A stretch of DNA of 64,000 nt from Serratia marcescens (GCF_029846115.1 NZ_JARVZZ010000001.1:1364001-1428000); one strand, 5' to 3'; positions 1 to 10,338 are shown, counted from the first letter of the stretch. Notes: generated by a model from the letters alone, not told the origin. A program made the numbers and translations.

Positions 1-3000
1 TGTTGTTGCAGGCCAGCACGCAGGATCAACATATCCAGCTGGAGAACTTCGACGTGAAGTCGCCGCAGGGCACGCTGTCGGTGCAGGGGCAGGCGACCCT
101 GACCGGCGGCTGGCCGGTGGCCCTGACCGCCAATAGCGCGCTGAACATTGAGCCGCTGAAGGGCGAGAAGGTGAAGCTGAACATCGGCGGCGGGCTGCGC
201 GACGAGCTGAAGGTCGCGCTGAACCTGTCCGGCCCGGTCGGCGCCCAGCTTGATGTGCAAACCCGGCTGGCCGAAGCCGGCCTGCCGCTGGCGCTGACGC
301 TGCAGAGCAAACAGCTGAAATGGCCGCTGAGCGGTGAGGCGCAATACCAGGTCAACGATTTCCGCCTGCGTTTTAACGGCAAGGCGACCGACTATGCGCT
401 GTCGACGCGTGCCAATCTGAAAGGCCAGGATCTGCCGTCGGCGGTGCTGACGCTGGACGGCAAAGGCAACGTCGAGCAGTTCAAGCTGGAGCGACTGCGG
501 CTGGCGGCGCTGCAGGGCAATACCGATCTCACCGCGCTGGTGGACTGGAGCAAAGCCATCAGCTGGACCTCGCAATTGACGCTGAGCGGCATCAATACCG
601 CCAAGCAGTGGCCGGAATGGCCGGCGAAACTCGACGGCAAGATCACCACGCGCGGCAGTTTGCACGGCGGCAGCTGGCAGCTGCAGGTGCCGGTGCTGCA
701 GCTGGACGGCAACGTGAAGCAGAACAAGGTCACGGCGCGCGGTACGCTGAGCGGCAACGCCGCCGGGCAGTGGAAAATCCCCGGCATCGATCTGGCGCTG
801 GGGCGTAACCAACTGAACGTCAAAGGGCAATTGGACGAGAAGAGCTGGAACCTGGACGCCAACATCGACGCGCCGCGTCTGGACGGCGCGCTGCCGGGCC
901 TGGGCGGCACCGCCAAAGGGCTGCTGAAGCTGCGCGGCAATCTGCAGGCGCCGCAGCTGCTGGCAGATTTGACCGCTTCCGGCTTGCAGTGGCAGGCGCT
1001 GCGCATTAACCGCGTGAAAATAGACGGCGACGTGCGCTCCACGGATCAGATCCAGGGGCAGTTGGCGGTACGCGTCGAACAGCTGAAGCAGGACGCGCTG
1101 GAGGTCAGCTTGCTGACCCTCGACGCCAAAGGCAGCGAGAAGCAGCACCAGCTGCAGCTGAAGATTGACGGCAAGCCGGTCTCCGGCCAGTTAGCGTTGC
1201 AGGGCAGTTTCGATCGTCAGCAGCAGCGTTGGCGCGGCAATCTGAACAACACCCGCTTCGATACGCCGGTCGGGGAATGGCGCCTGACGCGCGCCATCGC
1301 GCTGGACTACCTGAACACCGAGCAGAAAATCAGCGTCGGGCCGCACTGTTGGCAGAACCCGAACGCCGAGCTGTGTGTGCCTAAGACCATTGAAGCCGGC
1401 CAGAGCGGCCAGGCCAGCGTGGTGCTCAACCGGTTCGACCTGGCGATGATCAAGCCGTTCCTCGGCCCGGAAACCGCTCTGAGCGGCGTGTTCACCGGCC
1501 GGGCCGACGTCAGCTGGAAGCCGGGCGGCGCGCTGCCGGAGGCGAAAGTCACGCTGGCCGGCAACGGCGTCAAGGTGGTGCAGCAGGTGCAGGGCAACGC
1601 GCTGCCGATCGCCTTCGATACGCTGACCCTCAACGCCGGCCTGAACAACGGCCGCGCGCAGGCCGACTGGCGGATCAAGCTGACCAACAACGGCCAGTTC
1701 GACGGCAATATCCAGGTGGCGGATCCGCAGGTGCGGCGCACCATTAGCGGCAACGTCAATATCACCAATATCTCGCTGGCGCTGATCAACCCGGCGCTGA
1801 TGAAGGGCGAAAGCGCGGCGGGCATGCTGAATGCCAACCTGCGCCTGGGCGGCAGCGCGCAGAAGCCGCTGGTGTTCGGGCGCCTGGCGTTGGATCGGGC
1901 GAAGGTGCAGGGGCACTGGATGCCGTTCGACATGACCGACGCGCGGCTGGCGGTAAATTTCAACGGCATGACCTCGACGCTGGAAGGGTTGCTCAGCACC
2001 ACGCGCGGCCAGCTGAATTTGGCGGGCGACGCCGACTGGCGTGACATCAACGCCTGGCGTGCGCGGATTGCCGCCAAAGGCGACAAGCTGCGGGTGACGG
2101 TGCCGCCGATGATCCGCATCGATGTGTCGCCGGATCTGGTGTTTGAAGCCACGCCGCAGCTGTTCTCGCTCAACGGCAAGGTCGACATTCCCTGGGCGCG
2201 CATCACGGTGCAGGAGCTGCCGGAAAGCGCGGTGGGCGTTTCTTCCGATGAGGTGATGCTGGACGACCAACTCAAGCCGATTCAACCGAAGACCGCCTCG
2301 ATCCCGATCAACAGCAACCTGATGATCCACGTCGGTAACGACGTGCGGCTGGATGCCTTCGGCTTGAAAGCCCGGCTGAAGGGCGATTTGAAAGTGGTGC
2401 AGGACAAGAAAGGGTTGGGCCTCAATGGCCAGATTGACATCCCTTCCGGTCGCTTCCATGCTTATGGTCAGGATTTGATCGTGCGTAAAGGGCAACTGAT
2501 GTTCTCCGGCCCGCCGGATCAGCCGCTGCTCAATATCGAAGCGATCCGCAACCCGGAATCTACCGAGGATGATGTGACCGCCGGCGTGCGCGTGACCGGC
2601 CTGGCGGATGCACCGAAGCTGGAAGTGTTCTCCGATCCGGCCAAATCGCAGCAGGAAGCCTTGTCTTATCTGCTGCGCGGTCAGGGCTTGAGCAGCTCCG
2701 GCGCCGACGGCAACGCCATGACGTCGATGTTAATCGGCATGGGGGTTGCACAAAGTGGTCAACTTGTGGGTAAAATCGGCGAGGCATTCGGCGTGAGTAA
2801 TTTGGCTCTGGACACCCAAGGGGTTGGCGACAATTCCCAAGTTGTCGTGAGCGGCTATGTCCTCCCAGGCTTACAAGTAAAATATGGGGTGGGCATTTTC
2901 GACTCGCTGGCCACGCTGACGTTGCGTTATCGCCTGATGCCTAAGTTGTATCTTGAAGCGGTGTCTGGTCTCGACCAGGCATTAGATTTGCTCTATCAGT

Positions 3001-3011
3001 TTGAGTTTTAG
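1..3011 (+). CDS. tamB: Translocation and assembly module subunit TamB, 5'-truncated by window edge
   Basis: The frame is open from the first base and ends with TAG at 3009-3011, giving about 1,002 residues. E. coli TamB is about 1,260 residues, so roughly the first 250, including the inner-membrane anchor, lie upstream of the window. The visible part is the repetitive beta-rich AsmA/DUF490-like body, with many short beta repeats rich in Gly, Leu and Asp. It ends in the conserved C-terminal DUF490 region with an aromatic last residue (YQFEF). TamB spans the periplasm and works with TamA in assembly of outer-membrane proteins and in lipid transport. ytfP starts two bases after the stop, as in E. 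coli tamA-tamB-ytfP, so the two are probably co-transcribed. Any start codon seen at base 3 is an artefact of the window edge. Confidence 0.96.
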   Translation, partial: LLQASTQDQHIQLENFDVKSPQGTLSVQGQATLTGGWPVALTANSALNIEPLKGEKVKLNIGGGLRDELKVALNLSGPVGAQLDVQTRLAEAGLPLALTLQSKQLKWPLSGEAQYQVNDFRLRFNGKATDYALSTRANLKGQDLPSAVLTLDGKGNVEQFKLERLRLAALQGNTDLTALVDWSKAISWTSQLTLSGINTAKQWPEWPAKLDGKITTRGSLHGGSWQLQVPVLQLDGNVKQNKVTARGTLSGNAAGQWKIPGIDLALGRNQLNVKGQLDEKSWNLDANIDAPRLDGALPGLGGTAKGLLKLRGNLQAPQLLADLTASGLQWQALRINRVKIDGDVRSTDQIQGQLAVRVEQLKQDALEVSLLTLDAKGSEKQHQLQLKIDGKPVSGQLALQGSFDRQQQRWRGNLNNTRFDTPVGEWRLTRAIALDYLNTEQKISVGPHCWQNPNAELCVPKTIEAGQSGQASVVLNRFDLAMIKPFLGPETALSGVFTGRADVSWKPGGALPEAKVTLAGNGVKVVQQVQGNALPIAFDTLTLNAGLNNGRAQADWRIKLTNNGQFDGNIQVADPQVRRTISGNVNITNISLALINPALMKGESAAGMLNANLRLGGSAQKPLVFGRLALDRAKVQGHWMPFDMTDARLAVNFNGMTSTLEGLLSTTRGQLNLAGDADWRDINAWRARIAAKGDKLRVTVPPMIRIDVSPDLVFEATPQLFSLNGKVDIPWARITVQELPESAVGVSSDEVMLDDQLKPIQPKTASIPINSNLMIHVGNDVRLDAFGLKARLKGDLKVVQDKKGLGLNGQIDIPSGRFHAYGQDLIVRKGQLMFSGPPDQPLLNIEAIRNPESTEDDVTAGVRVTGLADAPKLEVFSDPAKSQQEALSYLLRGQGLSSSGADGNAMTSMLIGMGVAQSGQLVGKIGEAFGVSNLALDTQGVGDNSQVVVSGYVLPGLQVKYGVGIFDSLATLTLRYRLMPKLYLEAVSGLDQALDLLYQFEF

Positions 3012-3013
3012 CG

Positions 3014-3361
3014 ATGCGAATAATTGTCTACGGCAGTTTACGGCGCAAACAGGGAAACAGCCATTGGATGACCAACGCCCAATGGCTCGGCGAGCACGAG
3101 CTCGAAGGCTACCAGATTTATAATCTGGGCCATTACCCGGCGGCGATCCCTGGAGAGGGCACGATACATTGCGAGGTGTATCGTATTAACTCATCGATTC
3201 TGGCAGAGCTGGACGAACTGAAAAGCAACACCAAGGACTATAAGCGCGAGCTGATTCAGACGCCTTATGGGAGTGCGTGGATCTACCTGTATAAACACAG
3301 CGTGGATGGTTACCCGCGAATTACCAGCGGTGACTGGCTGAAACGCCTCGAAGAACAGTAA
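3014..3361 (+). CDS. ytfP: Gamma-glutamylcyclotransferase-fold protein YtfP
   Basis: This 115-residue protein opens with the family signature YGSLR at residues 5-9 and shows the small beta-barrel layout of the AIG2/GGCT fold. The length matches E. coli YtfP. Members of the fold act on gamma-glutamyl amines, but the cellular substrate of YtfP is not established. It begins two bases after the tamB stop, so translation is probably coupled. A strong bidirectional hairpin follows directly. Confidence 0.93.
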   Translation: MRIIVYGSLRRKQGNSHWMTNAQWLGEHELEGYQIYNLGHYPAAIPGEGTIHCEVYRINSSILAELDELKSNTKDYKRELIQTPYGSAWIYLYKHSVDGYPRITSGDWLKRLEEQ

Positions 3362-3370
3362 GAAAAAAAA

Positions 3371-3396
3371 ACACCGCTCAATGAGCGGTGTTTTTT
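3371..3396. terminator. Bidirectional terminator between ytfP and ppa
   Basis: A nine-base-pair stem (ACACCGCTC / GAGCGGTGT) with a three-base loop is flanked by an A run on the left and six T on the right. It can therefore end both the tamB-ytfP transcript and the convergent ppa transcript. Confidence 0.9.
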
Positions 3397-3414
3397 CATC
3401 GGACGGCGGCGAAA

Positions 3415-3945
3415 TTACTTCTTGGCGGCGCGTTCGAAGGAGGCGATGATTTCCGCTTTAGCCGCGGCAGCGTCTGCCCAGCCTTCCACTTTCACCCATT
3501 TGCCTTTTTCCAGATCTTTGTAGTGCTCGAAGAAGTGAGCGATCTGGGCTTTCAGCAGTTCCGGCAGGTCGTTCACGTCTTTCACGTGATCGTACTCTTT
3601 GGTCAGCTTGCTGTGCGGTACCGCAACCAGCTTGGCGTCTTCACCGGCTTCGTCGGTCATTTTCAGCACGCCAACCGGACGGCAGCGGATCACGGAGCCC
3701 GGCTGCAGCGGGTATGGGGTTGGAACCAGCACGTCAACCGGGTCGCCGTCCAGAGACAGGGTGTGGTTGATGTAGCCGTAGTTGCACGGGTAGAACATCG
3801 CGGTGGACATGAAACGGTCAACGAACAGCGCGCCGGTTTCTTTGTCGATTTCGTATTTGATTGGATCGGCGTTGGCCGGGATTTCGATTACTACGTAGAT
3901 GTCTTCCGGCAGGTCTTTGCCAGCAGGGACCAGATTCAAGCTCAT
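3415..3945 (-). CDS. ppa: Inorganic pyrophosphatase
   Basis: This 176-residue family I soluble pyrophosphatase hydrolyses PPi to two phosphates in the cytoplasm and so pulls biosynthetic reactions forward. The signature DGDPVDVLV, with its metal-binding aspartates, lies near residues 66-74. The length equals that of the E. coli enzyme (176). The gene is monocistronic: it converges on ytfP, and its upstream region (3946-4080) separates it from the chemoreceptor gene. The start codon has a purine-rich ribosome-binding site (AAAGGAAA) at the usual distance. Confidence 0.97.
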   Translation of the reverse strand: MSLNLVPAGKDLPEDIYVVIEIPANADPIKYEIDKETGALFVDRFMSTAMFYPCNYGYINHTLSLDGDPVDVLVPTPYPLQPGSVIRCRPVGVLKMTDEAGEDAKLVAVPHSKLTKEYDHVKDVNDLPELLKAQIAHFFEHYKDLEKGKWVKVEGWADAAAAKAEIIASFERAAKK

Positions 3946-4085
3946 GTCGGTTTCCTTTAATCATCAAACCAGAAATGGAGTGGCGGCTATTATAGCGGAC
4001 TCTTTTGCGATTTCCTGCCCTTTTCATCGTTGAAAACCCAGCGTGCCGGCGCACGGAGAATTTCCAGATTAATCCCGCCGCGGCA

Positions 4086-4112
4086 TGAAGTTTTGCCTCC
4101 GCCTGCCGATAA
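4086..4112 (+). promoter_or_regulatory. Sigma-28 (FliA) type promoter for the chemoreceptor gene
   Basis: TGAAGTTT, an 11-base spacer and GCCGATAA match the FliA consensus TAAAGTTT-N11-GCCGATAA at 15 of 16 fixed positions with the exact spacing. It lies about 94 bp upstream of the chemoreceptor start and reads towards it. This places the receptor in the late flagellar regulon by inference. Confidence 0.75.
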
Positions 4113-4129
4113 CTTCAACAAACAATAAT

Positions 4130-4148
4130 GAGCCAGCAAAGCTGGCTC
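4130..4148 (+). other. Stem-loop in the 5' leader of the chemoreceptor mRNA
   Basis: A perfect eight-base-pair stem (GAGCCAGC / GCTGGCTC) with an AAA loop begins about ten bases after the start point predicted from the sigma-28 element. It has no T tract directly after it, so it reads better as a 5' mRNA hairpin than as a terminator. Confidence 0.5.
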
Positions 4149-4205
4149 CGCGTTTTGCCACCCCTACTACGTCTGATCTCACTATTCTGAAGCCGGGAAG
4201 AACTC

Positions 4206-5759
4206 ATGCTAAAAAAGATTACGGTGAAGGCTGGGCTGATCGCCCTGCTGAGCCTGATGACCATGCTGCTGATCATGGTCAGCGTTATTGGCGTCAACGC
4301 GATTAACGAAGGATCGCGCTCGATCCATACCTTGAACCAGATCCTCGGCGAAGAGCTGGGCTCGCTGGCCAACAGCTCCAATCTGACGCTGCGCGCCCGA
4401 ACCGCCGCCTCGCTGGCGGTGCGCCAACGGGAGATAGGCCAGACCGATGTGTCCGATGCCACCGTGGGCCGCATCTACGGTTACCTCGAACAGTCGAACA
4501 AGGAAATGGCGCGCTTTGTCGGCGTCGGCACCGTGACCGATCGCGGCCGCGAACTCTCCAATCGTCTGCAAAACAGCTATCACGCCTATCTGGAGCAGGG
4601 CGTGAAGCCGATGGCCGCCGCTATCAAAGCCGGCAAGATTGATGAGTATTATCACATTCAGGAGACGCGCATCTCCGCGTTGAGCATCGCGTTTGAAAAG
4701 GATCTCAGCGATTTCCGCAGCTTTGCCATGAAGCTCGGCGCGCAGCAGGTGTATGACGCGGAAAGCAACGCCAACACCAAGATCTCGTTGATCGTGGTGG
4801 CGGGCCTGCTCAGCGTGCTGCTGGCGGTGCTGACCTGGTTCGCGCTGCGGGTGATCATTCTGCGTCCGCTGGACGAATCCATCGCGCAGCTGGAACACAT
4901 CGCCGGCGGCGATCTGACCCATGAGATCCGCGGCGAGGGCGATACCGAGATGGGCCGCCTGGTGCGAGCGATGCAGCGCATGCAGCAGGCGCTGGCCAGT
5001 TCGGTCAGCAAAGTGCGCGACGCCAGCAGCCAGATCGACACCGGTTCACGCGAACTGGCGGCCGGCAACCTGCATCTGGCGCAGCGCACCGAAGAATCGG
5101 CCGCTTCGCTGGAAGAAACCGCCGCCAGCATGGAACAGCTGACTTCGACGGTGAAAATGAACGCCGAGAACTGCGAGCAGGCCAATCAGCTGGCGCTGAG
5201 CGTGTCTGATATCGCCAACCAGGGCAGCGACGTGGTCAGCCAGGTGATGAGCAAGATGCAGGCGATCACCGACAGTTCGCGCCGCATCGCCGACATCATC
5301 AGCGTGATGGACGGCATCGCCTTCCAAACCAATATCCTGGCGCTGAACGCGGCGGTAGAAGCGGCGCGGGCCGGCGAACAGGGCCGCGGTTTCGCGGTGG
5401 TGGCTGGCGAAGTGCGCAGCCTGGCGCAGCGCAGCGCCCAGTCGGCGAAAGAGATCAAAGGGTTGATCGAAGCGTCGCAAAACCGGGTGCAGGAAGGCGA
5501 GCAGATGGTGGAATCGGCGGCGCAGACCATGAGCGGCATTACCGGCGAAGTAGGCCGGGTGACGGCGTTGATGCGTGAGATCTCGGCAGCGACGCGCGAA
5601 CAAAGCAGCGGTATCGAACAGGTGAACCTGGCGGTGGCGCAGATGGATCAGGTGGCGCAGCAGAATGCGGCGCTGGTGGAAGAGTCGGCGGCGGCGACGC
5701 GCTCGCTGGAAGATCAGGCTCAGCTGCTGGCGCAGAGCATGGCGGCGTTCAAGCTGTAA
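4206..5759 (+). CDS. Methyl-accepting chemotaxis protein
   Basis: A 517-residue transmembrane chemoreceptor. It has a short cytoplasmic start, TM1 at about residues 11-31, and a periplasmic four-helix (TarH-like) sensor domain to about 190. TM2 (194-214) and a HAMP domain (about 216-268) follow, then the methylation helices and the highly conserved hairpin tip ([20 protein letters not shown]). It would signal to the CheA/CheW array. The protein ends ...MAAFKL and lacks the C-terminal NWETF-type pentapeptide that tethers CheR and CheB on Tar/Tsr, so it is probably a minor, low-abundance type receptor. The ligand cannot be read from the sequence. E. coli has no receptor at this locus (the ytfQRT-yjfF genes lie there), so it is a lineage-specific insertion between ppa and fbp. 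Confidence 0.95.
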   Translation: MLKKITVKAGLIALLSLMTMLLIMVSVIGVNAINEGSRSIHTLNQILGEELGSLANSSNLTLRARTAASLAVRQREIGQTDVSDATVGRIYGYLEQSNKEMARFVGVGTVTDRGRELSNRLQNSYHAYLEQGVKPMAAAIKAGKIDEYYHIQETRISALSIAFEKDLSDFRSFAMKLGAQQVYDAESNANTKISLIVVAGLLSVLLAVLTWFALRVIILRPLDESIAQLEHIAGGDLTHEIRGEGDTEMGRLVRAMQRMQQALASSVSKVRDASSQIDTGSRELAAGNLHLAQRTEESAASLEETAASMEQLTSTVKMNAENCEQANQLALSVSDIANQGSDVVSQVMSKMQAITDSSRRIADIISVMDGIAFQTNILALNAAVEAARAGEQGRGFAVVAGEVRSLAQRSAQSAKEIKGLIEASQNRVQEGEQMVESAAQTMSGITGEVGRVTALMREISAATREQSSGIEQVNLAVAQMDQVAQQNAALVEESAAATRSLEDQAQLLAQSMAAFKL

Positions 5760-5765
5760 GGCGAT

Positions 5766-5792
5766 AAGGGTTCGGCGCGGCGCCGAACCCTT
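5766..5792. terminator. Hairpin between the chemoreceptor gene and fbp
   Basis: A perfect 12-base-pair stem (AAGGGTTCGGCG / CGCCGAACCCTT) with a three-base loop lies between two convergent genes. Only short T tracts flank it, but the position and stability suit a shared terminator. Confidence 0.7.
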
Positions 5793-5804
5793 GCCAGAAA
5801 TGCG

Positions 5805-6809
5805 TTACTCGTCCGGGTTTTCGGCGATGAAGCGTTCCGCGTCTTCTACCATCGACTTGGTGCCGACGAAGAATGGTGCGCGCTGGTGCAGTTTCACCGG
5901 CGTGATGTCCAGAATGCGGTTTTTGCCGTCGCTGGCCTTACCGCCGGCCTGTTCGGCCAGGAACGCCATCGGGTTGCATTCGTACAGCAGGCGTAGCTTG
6001 CCTTGCGGGTGGCTGGCGGTGCTTGGGTAGATGTAGATGCCGCCTTTCAGCAGGTTGCGGTGGAAGTCCGCCACCAGGGAACCGATGTAGCGCGAGGTGT
6101 AAGGGCGCTGCGTCGCTTCATCCTGCTCCTGGCAGTACTTGATGTATTTCTTCACGCCGAGAGGGAACTTGATGTAGTTGCCTTCGTTGATGGAATACAT
6201 GTTGCCGCTCGCCGGGAAGCGCACTTTCTCGTGGGAGAGGCAGAATACGCCCAGAGACGGGTCGTAAGTAAAGGCGTGGACGCCGTAACCGGTGGTGTAC
6301 ACCAGCATGGTGGACGAACCGTAAACCACATAACCCGCTGCGACCTGGGCGCTGCCCGGCTGCAGGAAGTCTTCTTCGGTCACCGGCGTGCCGACCGGCG
6401 TGATGCGACGGTAGATAGAGAAAATCGTACCGACCGAGACGTTGACATCGATGTTGGACGAACCGTCCAACGGATCCATCAAAACGACATACTTGGCATT
6501 TTCAGCTCGCTCGCCGTCGAATATCACGATTTCATCTTCTTCTTCGGAAGCGATACCCGCAACTTCACCACGCGCTTTCAACGCCGCTTTCAGTTTTTCG
6601 TTCGCGTACAGGTCCAGTTTCATCTGAACTTCGCCCTGTACGTTGGACACCCCGCTGGTTCCCAGAATATCAACCAGGCCGGCCTTGTTGATGTCGCGGT
6701 GGATGATTTTGGCGCCCAGTTTAATTGCAGAAAGTAACGCGGTCAGCTCGCCGGTGGCGTGAGAGAAGTCGTGCTGTTTCTCGACGATAAATTCGCCTAA
6801 CGTTTTCAT
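5805..6809 (-). CDS. fbp: Fructose-1,6-bisphosphatase class I
   Basis: A 334-residue gluconeogenic enzyme that converts fructose 1,6-bisphosphate to fructose 6-phosphate and phosphate. It shows the metal-binding signature DPLDGSSN and following residues, and a C-terminal substrate-binding region. The length is close to the E. coli enzyme (332). It is transcribed away from mpl; the 169-bp region 6810-6978 must hold promoters for both genes. Confidence 0.97.
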   Translation of the reverse strand: MKTLGEFIVEKQHDFSHATGELTALLSAIKLGAKIIHRDINKAGLVDILGTSGVSNVQGEVQMKLDLYANEKLKAALKARGEVAGIASEEEDEIVIFDGERAENAKYVVLMDPLDGSSNIDVNVSVGTIFSIYRRITPVGTPVTEEDFLQPGSAQVAAGYVVYGSSTMLVYTTGYGVHAFTYDPSLGVFCLSHEKVRFPASGNMYSINEGNYIKFPLGVKKYIKYCQEQDEATQRPYTSRYIGSLVADFHRNLLKGGIYIYPSTASHPQGKLRLLYECNPMAFLAEQAGGKASDGKNRILDITPVKLHQRAPFFVGTKSMVEDAERFIAENPDE

Positions 6810-6978
6810 GACACAATCCCTGAATCTACGGATGGATAGCGGCCTGTTAACAAACCGCCAACGTTTTCGCGTGCAGTGTAGCCCAAAGATGCGCGTTATT
6901 CATAGGCAAATCCATTTCTTCTGGACGATTCTGAGCGTTAGAATATGCCGACATTCGATGCACTCACATGAGAAACCT

Positions 6979-8358
6979 ATGCGCATTCACATTCTTGGGA
7001 TCTGTGGCACCTTTATGGGCGGGCTGGCGATGCTGGCGCGTTCACTGGGGCATGACGTCACCGGTTCGGACGCCAACGTCTATCCGCCGATGAGCACGCT
7101 GCTGGAGAACCAGGGGATCGATCTTATTCAGGGTTATGATCCAGCCCAGCTGGATCCGGCACCGGATCTGGTGATCATCGGCAATGCCATGACGCGCGGT
7201 AACCCGTGCGTGGAGGCGGTGCTGGAGCGTGGTATCCCTTACGTTTCCGGCCCGCAGTGGCTGCACGACGCCGTATTGCGCGATCGCTGGGTACTGGCGG
7301 TCGCCGGCACCCACGGCAAAACCACCACCGCCGGCATGGCGACCTGGATCCTCGAGGCCTGCGGCTATCAGCCCGGCTTCGTCATCGGCGGTGTGCCGGG
7401 CAACTTCGACGTATCGGCCCGCCTCGGCGGCAGCCCGTTCTTCGTGATCGAGGCCGACGAGTATGACTGCGCGTTCTTCGACAAGCGTTCCAAGTTCGTG
7501 CACTACAGCCCGCGCACGCTGATCATGAACAACCTGGAGTTCGACCACGCCGATATCTTCGACGATCTGAAAGCCATCCAGAAACAGTTCCACCACCTGG
7601 TGCGCCTGGTGCCGGGCAAAGGCAAGATCATCCTGCCGGACAACGACAGCCACCTGAAGCAGGTGATGGCGATGGGCTGCTGGAGCGAGCAGGAGCTGGT
7701 GGGGGAAGAGGGTACCTGGCGCGCGCAGAAGCTGACGCCGGACGCCAGTCATTACGCGGTGTTCCTCGACGGCGAACAGGTCGGTGAAGTGAACTGGGCG
7801 CTGGTGGGCGAGCACAACATGCATAACGGCCTGATGGCCATCGCCGCCACCCGTCATGTCGGCGTACAGCCGGCGGACGCCTGCCGCGCGTTGGGCGATT
7901 TCATCAATGCCCGCCGCCGCCTGGAGCTGCGTGGCGAAGCCAACGGCGTCACGGTTTACGACGACTTCGCGCACCACCCGACGGCGATCCTCGCTACCCT
8001 GGCCGCGCTGCGCGGCAAGGTCGGCGGCACGGCGCGCATTCTGGCGGTGCTGGAACCGCGCTCCAACACCATGAAAATGGGCATCAGCAAAAACGATCTG
8101 GCGCCTTCGCTCGGCCGTGCCGACGAAGTGTTCCTGTTCCAGCCGCACCACATTCCGTGGCAGGTGGCGGAAGTGGCGGATGCCTGCGTGCAGCCGGCGC
8201 ACTGGAGCGCGGATCTCGACACGTTGGTGGACATGGTGGTGAAAACCGCACAGCCGGGCGATCACATTCTGGTGATGAGCAACGGCGGTTTCGGCGGTAT
8301 TCACGATCGTCTGCTGGACGCGCTGGCGAAAAAGCAGGAACCGAAAGTCACCTACTGA
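6979..8358 (+). CDS. mpl: UDP-N-acetylmuramate:L-Ala-gamma-D-Glu-meso-DAP ligase
   Basis: This murein-recycling ligase joins the recovered tripeptide L-Ala-gamma-D-Glu-mDAP to UDP-MurNAc. At 459 residues it is close to E. coli Mpl (457). The nucleotide-binding Mur ligase P-loop reads AGTHGKTTTAG. I chose the ATG at 6979 because the protein then opens with MRIHILGICGTFMGG as in the family; upstream in-frame starts would add a non-homologous 57-residue leader that runs into the fbp promoter region. A strong terminator follows. Confidence 0.96.
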   Translation: MRIHILGICGTFMGGLAMLARSLGHDVTGSDANVYPPMSTLLENQGIDLIQGYDPAQLDPAPDLVIIGNAMTRGNPCVEAVLERGIPYVSGPQWLHDAVLRDRWVLAVAGTHGKTTTAGMATWILEACGYQPGFVIGGVPGNFDVSARLGGSPFFVIEADEYDCAFFDKRSKFVHYSPRTLIMNNLEFDHADIFDDLKAIQKQFHHLVRLVPGKGKIILPDNDSHLKQVMAMGCWSEQELVGEEGTWRAQKLTPDASHYAVFLDGEQVGEVNWALVGEHNMHNGLMAIAATRHVGVQPADACRALGDFINARRRLELRGEANGVTVYDDFAHHPTAILATLAALRGKVGGTARILAVLEPRSNTMKMGISKNDLAPSLGRADEVFLFQPHHIPWQVAEVADACVQPAHWSADLDTLVDMVVKTAQPGDHILVMSNGGFGGIHDRLLDALAKKQEPKVTY

Positions 8359-8376
8359 TCGCTCAACCACATCAAG

Positions 8377-8399
8377 GGCCGCGTTCGCGGCCTTTTTTT
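8377..8399 (+). terminator. Terminator of mpl
   Basis: A GGCCGC / GCGGCC stem with a short loop is followed by seven T, 18 bases after the mpl stop codon. Confidence 0.88.
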
Positions 8400-8404
8400 C
8401 GCCC

Positions 8405-8430
8405 ATAAAAAAGCCCTCGCGAGCGAGGGC
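8405..8430 (-). terminator. Minus-strand terminator downstream of the yhcN-like genes
   Basis: A GCCCTCGC / GCGAGGGC stem is preceded on the plus strand by a run of A, so read on the minus strand it is a stem followed by U. It would end transcripts from the two yhcN-type genes. Confidence 0.8.
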
Positions 8431-8546
8431 AACGGGGTTCGTCGGATAGGACGACGAGAGGGTCTCTGGGAAATCGGCGTTTGCGTCAGAACTCGGCAGT
8501 GGCAGTGACGAGGGTAATCAGCTCTGCAAAGCCGTTCCCAGAGTTG

Positions 8547-8810
8547 TTATTTGTAAATCTCGGCGGTGGCGTGGTAGTTGCCTTCGTTACGCGCTTCGAT
8601 CACGCGGTAGGCGGTCGCGCCTTTAGCGTCGGCTTTCTCCGACAACGCCTGGCGAATGTCGGTCGGCGCGCCGTCGATGCCGCTGACGGTAATGGTGCCG
8701 ATAGATTGCAGGTTGGCGGTCTGATCGTTAGTCACCAGCTGGGCGGCAGACGCGCCGAAGGCGATGACAGACAGCAGGCCGAATGCAGCAAGAGTAGTTT
8801 TCATGTTCAT
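8547..8810 (-). CDS. YhcN-like DUF1471 (YdgH/BhsA/McbA family) periplasmic protein, distal copy
   Basis: An 87-residue protein with an N-terminal signal peptide (hydrophobic residues 5-18, cleavage likely after the ASA at 20-22). A single DUF1471 domain follows, ending in the conserved GATAYRVIEARN...HATAEIYK block. Family members are small stress-responsive periplasmic proteins linked to biofilm, acid or peroxide response; no biochemical activity is established. It is a close paralogue of the next gene: the C-terminal 40 residues are almost identical, while signal peptide and linker differ. A good ribosome-binding site (AAGGA, eight bases) supports the start at 8810. The 120-bp gap to the upstream copy could hold a separate promoter. 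Confidence 0.88.
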   Translation of the reverse strand: MNMKTTLAAFGLLSVIAFGASAAQLVTNDQTANLQSIGTITVSGIDGAPTDIRQALSEKADAKGATAYRVIEARNEGNYHATAEIYK

Positions 8811-8930
8811 GGTAGCGATCCTTGGTCATAACAGCCTGGAAGGGCTTGGCAGCGATTTTTATTCTTGAAGGCCGTTACGACAGCGTTTGATTCCAGAGAT
8901 GTATTGCCCGTTGCCGGGTAATGCCGGTAC

Positions 8931-9194
8931 TTATTTGTAGATTTCAGCGGTTGCGTGGAAGTTGCCTTCATTGCGGGCTTCGATCACGCGGTAAGCGGTC
9001 GCCCCTTTGGCGTCAGCTTTGTCGGACAGCGCCTGACGAATGTCAGAAGGCGCAGCGGCGACGCCGCTCACGGTGATCACACCGGCCGGCTGCAGTTTTG
9101 CGGCCTGAGTTGCGTCAACAGATTGTGCTGCGAATGCACCAAATGAAAGCATGGACAGAACGCTCAGGGTTGCAACGGTAGTTTTAATTTTCAT
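8931..9194 (-). CDS. yhcN: YhcN, DUF1471 (YdgH/BhsA/McbA family) periplasmic stress protein
   Basis: An 87-residue secreted protein. Its signal peptide (KIKTTVATLSVLSMLSFGAF) is almost the same as that of E. coli YhcN, and its place next to argR is also the E. coli position, so I assign this copy as yhcN. The DUF1471 domain occupies the mature part. E. coli YhcN has been linked to cytoplasmic acid and peroxide stress. Two adjacent ATG codons exist (9197 and 9194); the second is better spaced from the GAGGTGAG ribosome-binding site. A dyad with CRP-like character lies about 40-55 bp upstream. Confidence 0.9.
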   Translation of the reverse strand: MKIKTTVATLSVLSMLSFGAFAAQSVDATQAAKLQPAGVITVSGVAAAPSDIRQALSDKADAKGATAYRVIEARNEGNFHATAEIYK

Positions 9195-9230
9195 CATCTC
9201 ACCTCATCGTATTCTTTTATCAGTTCCAAC

Positions 9231-9250
9231 GAACTGTGATTCAGTTCACG
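9231..9250. promoter_or_regulatory. Overlapping dyads upstream of yhcN (CRP-like site and GAACTG repeat)
   Basis: TGTGATTCAGTTCACG (9235-9250) matches the CRP core TGTGA-N6-TCACA at nine of ten bases. Overlapping it is a perfect dyad, GAACTG-TGATT-CAGTTC (9231-9247). Either could be an operator for yhcN, whose start codon lies about 40 bp away. The close distance would suit repression or a very short leader. No experimental basis is available here. Confidence 0.4.
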
Positions 9251-9550
9251 GAAATGAGTATACAGCTAGTAACGTGAAAAATTAATAGTTCGCTAACAGT
9301 TGCTAGTGAAACTTTAACCTCATGATCCTTATTTTTTATAACCACAAGGAATAAAAAACGCTCATAAAACGATCTTTTGATGTTAAATTTATGTAATTTC
9401 AATGAGGTAAGTGCTTTTGACCAAAAGTGCGGAAGATCACAGTGGGTACTGCTGGTTACATGGAGATGTCATGGAAATGTGTTGCTGAGGGATAAAAAAG
9501 CAGTGTTAAACGCGGTGGCGGGTAGGAAAGGTAAGGCGAAGGTTAAAGAA

Positions 9551-9591
9551 GCGCTAACAAAGTGCGGGCTACAGCCGTACTTTGTTAGCGC
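9551..9591 (-). terminator. Long stem-loop downstream of argR
   Basis: A perfect 13-base-pair stem (GCGCTAACAAAGT / ACTTTGTTAGCGC) with a 15-base loop starts six bases after the argR stop codon. On the minus strand it is followed by a weak U-rich stretch (TTCTTT), so it is probably the argR terminator or a 3' stabilising hairpin. Confidence 0.65.
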
Positions 9592-9597
9592 CAGGTT

Positions 9598-10338
<741 letters not shown>

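Larger units (their letters stand above)
9195..9597. other. Intergenic region between yhcN and argR
   Basis: About 400 bp without a convincing gene. The yhcN-proximal half (9195-9400) is AT-rich and holds the yhcN regulatory region with the dyad at 9231-9250. The argR-proximal end holds the long stem-loop at 9551-9591. One plus-strand open frame (9377-9646) runs into antisense argR, has no ribosome-binding site or recognisable domain, and is not called. Confidence 0.7.
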
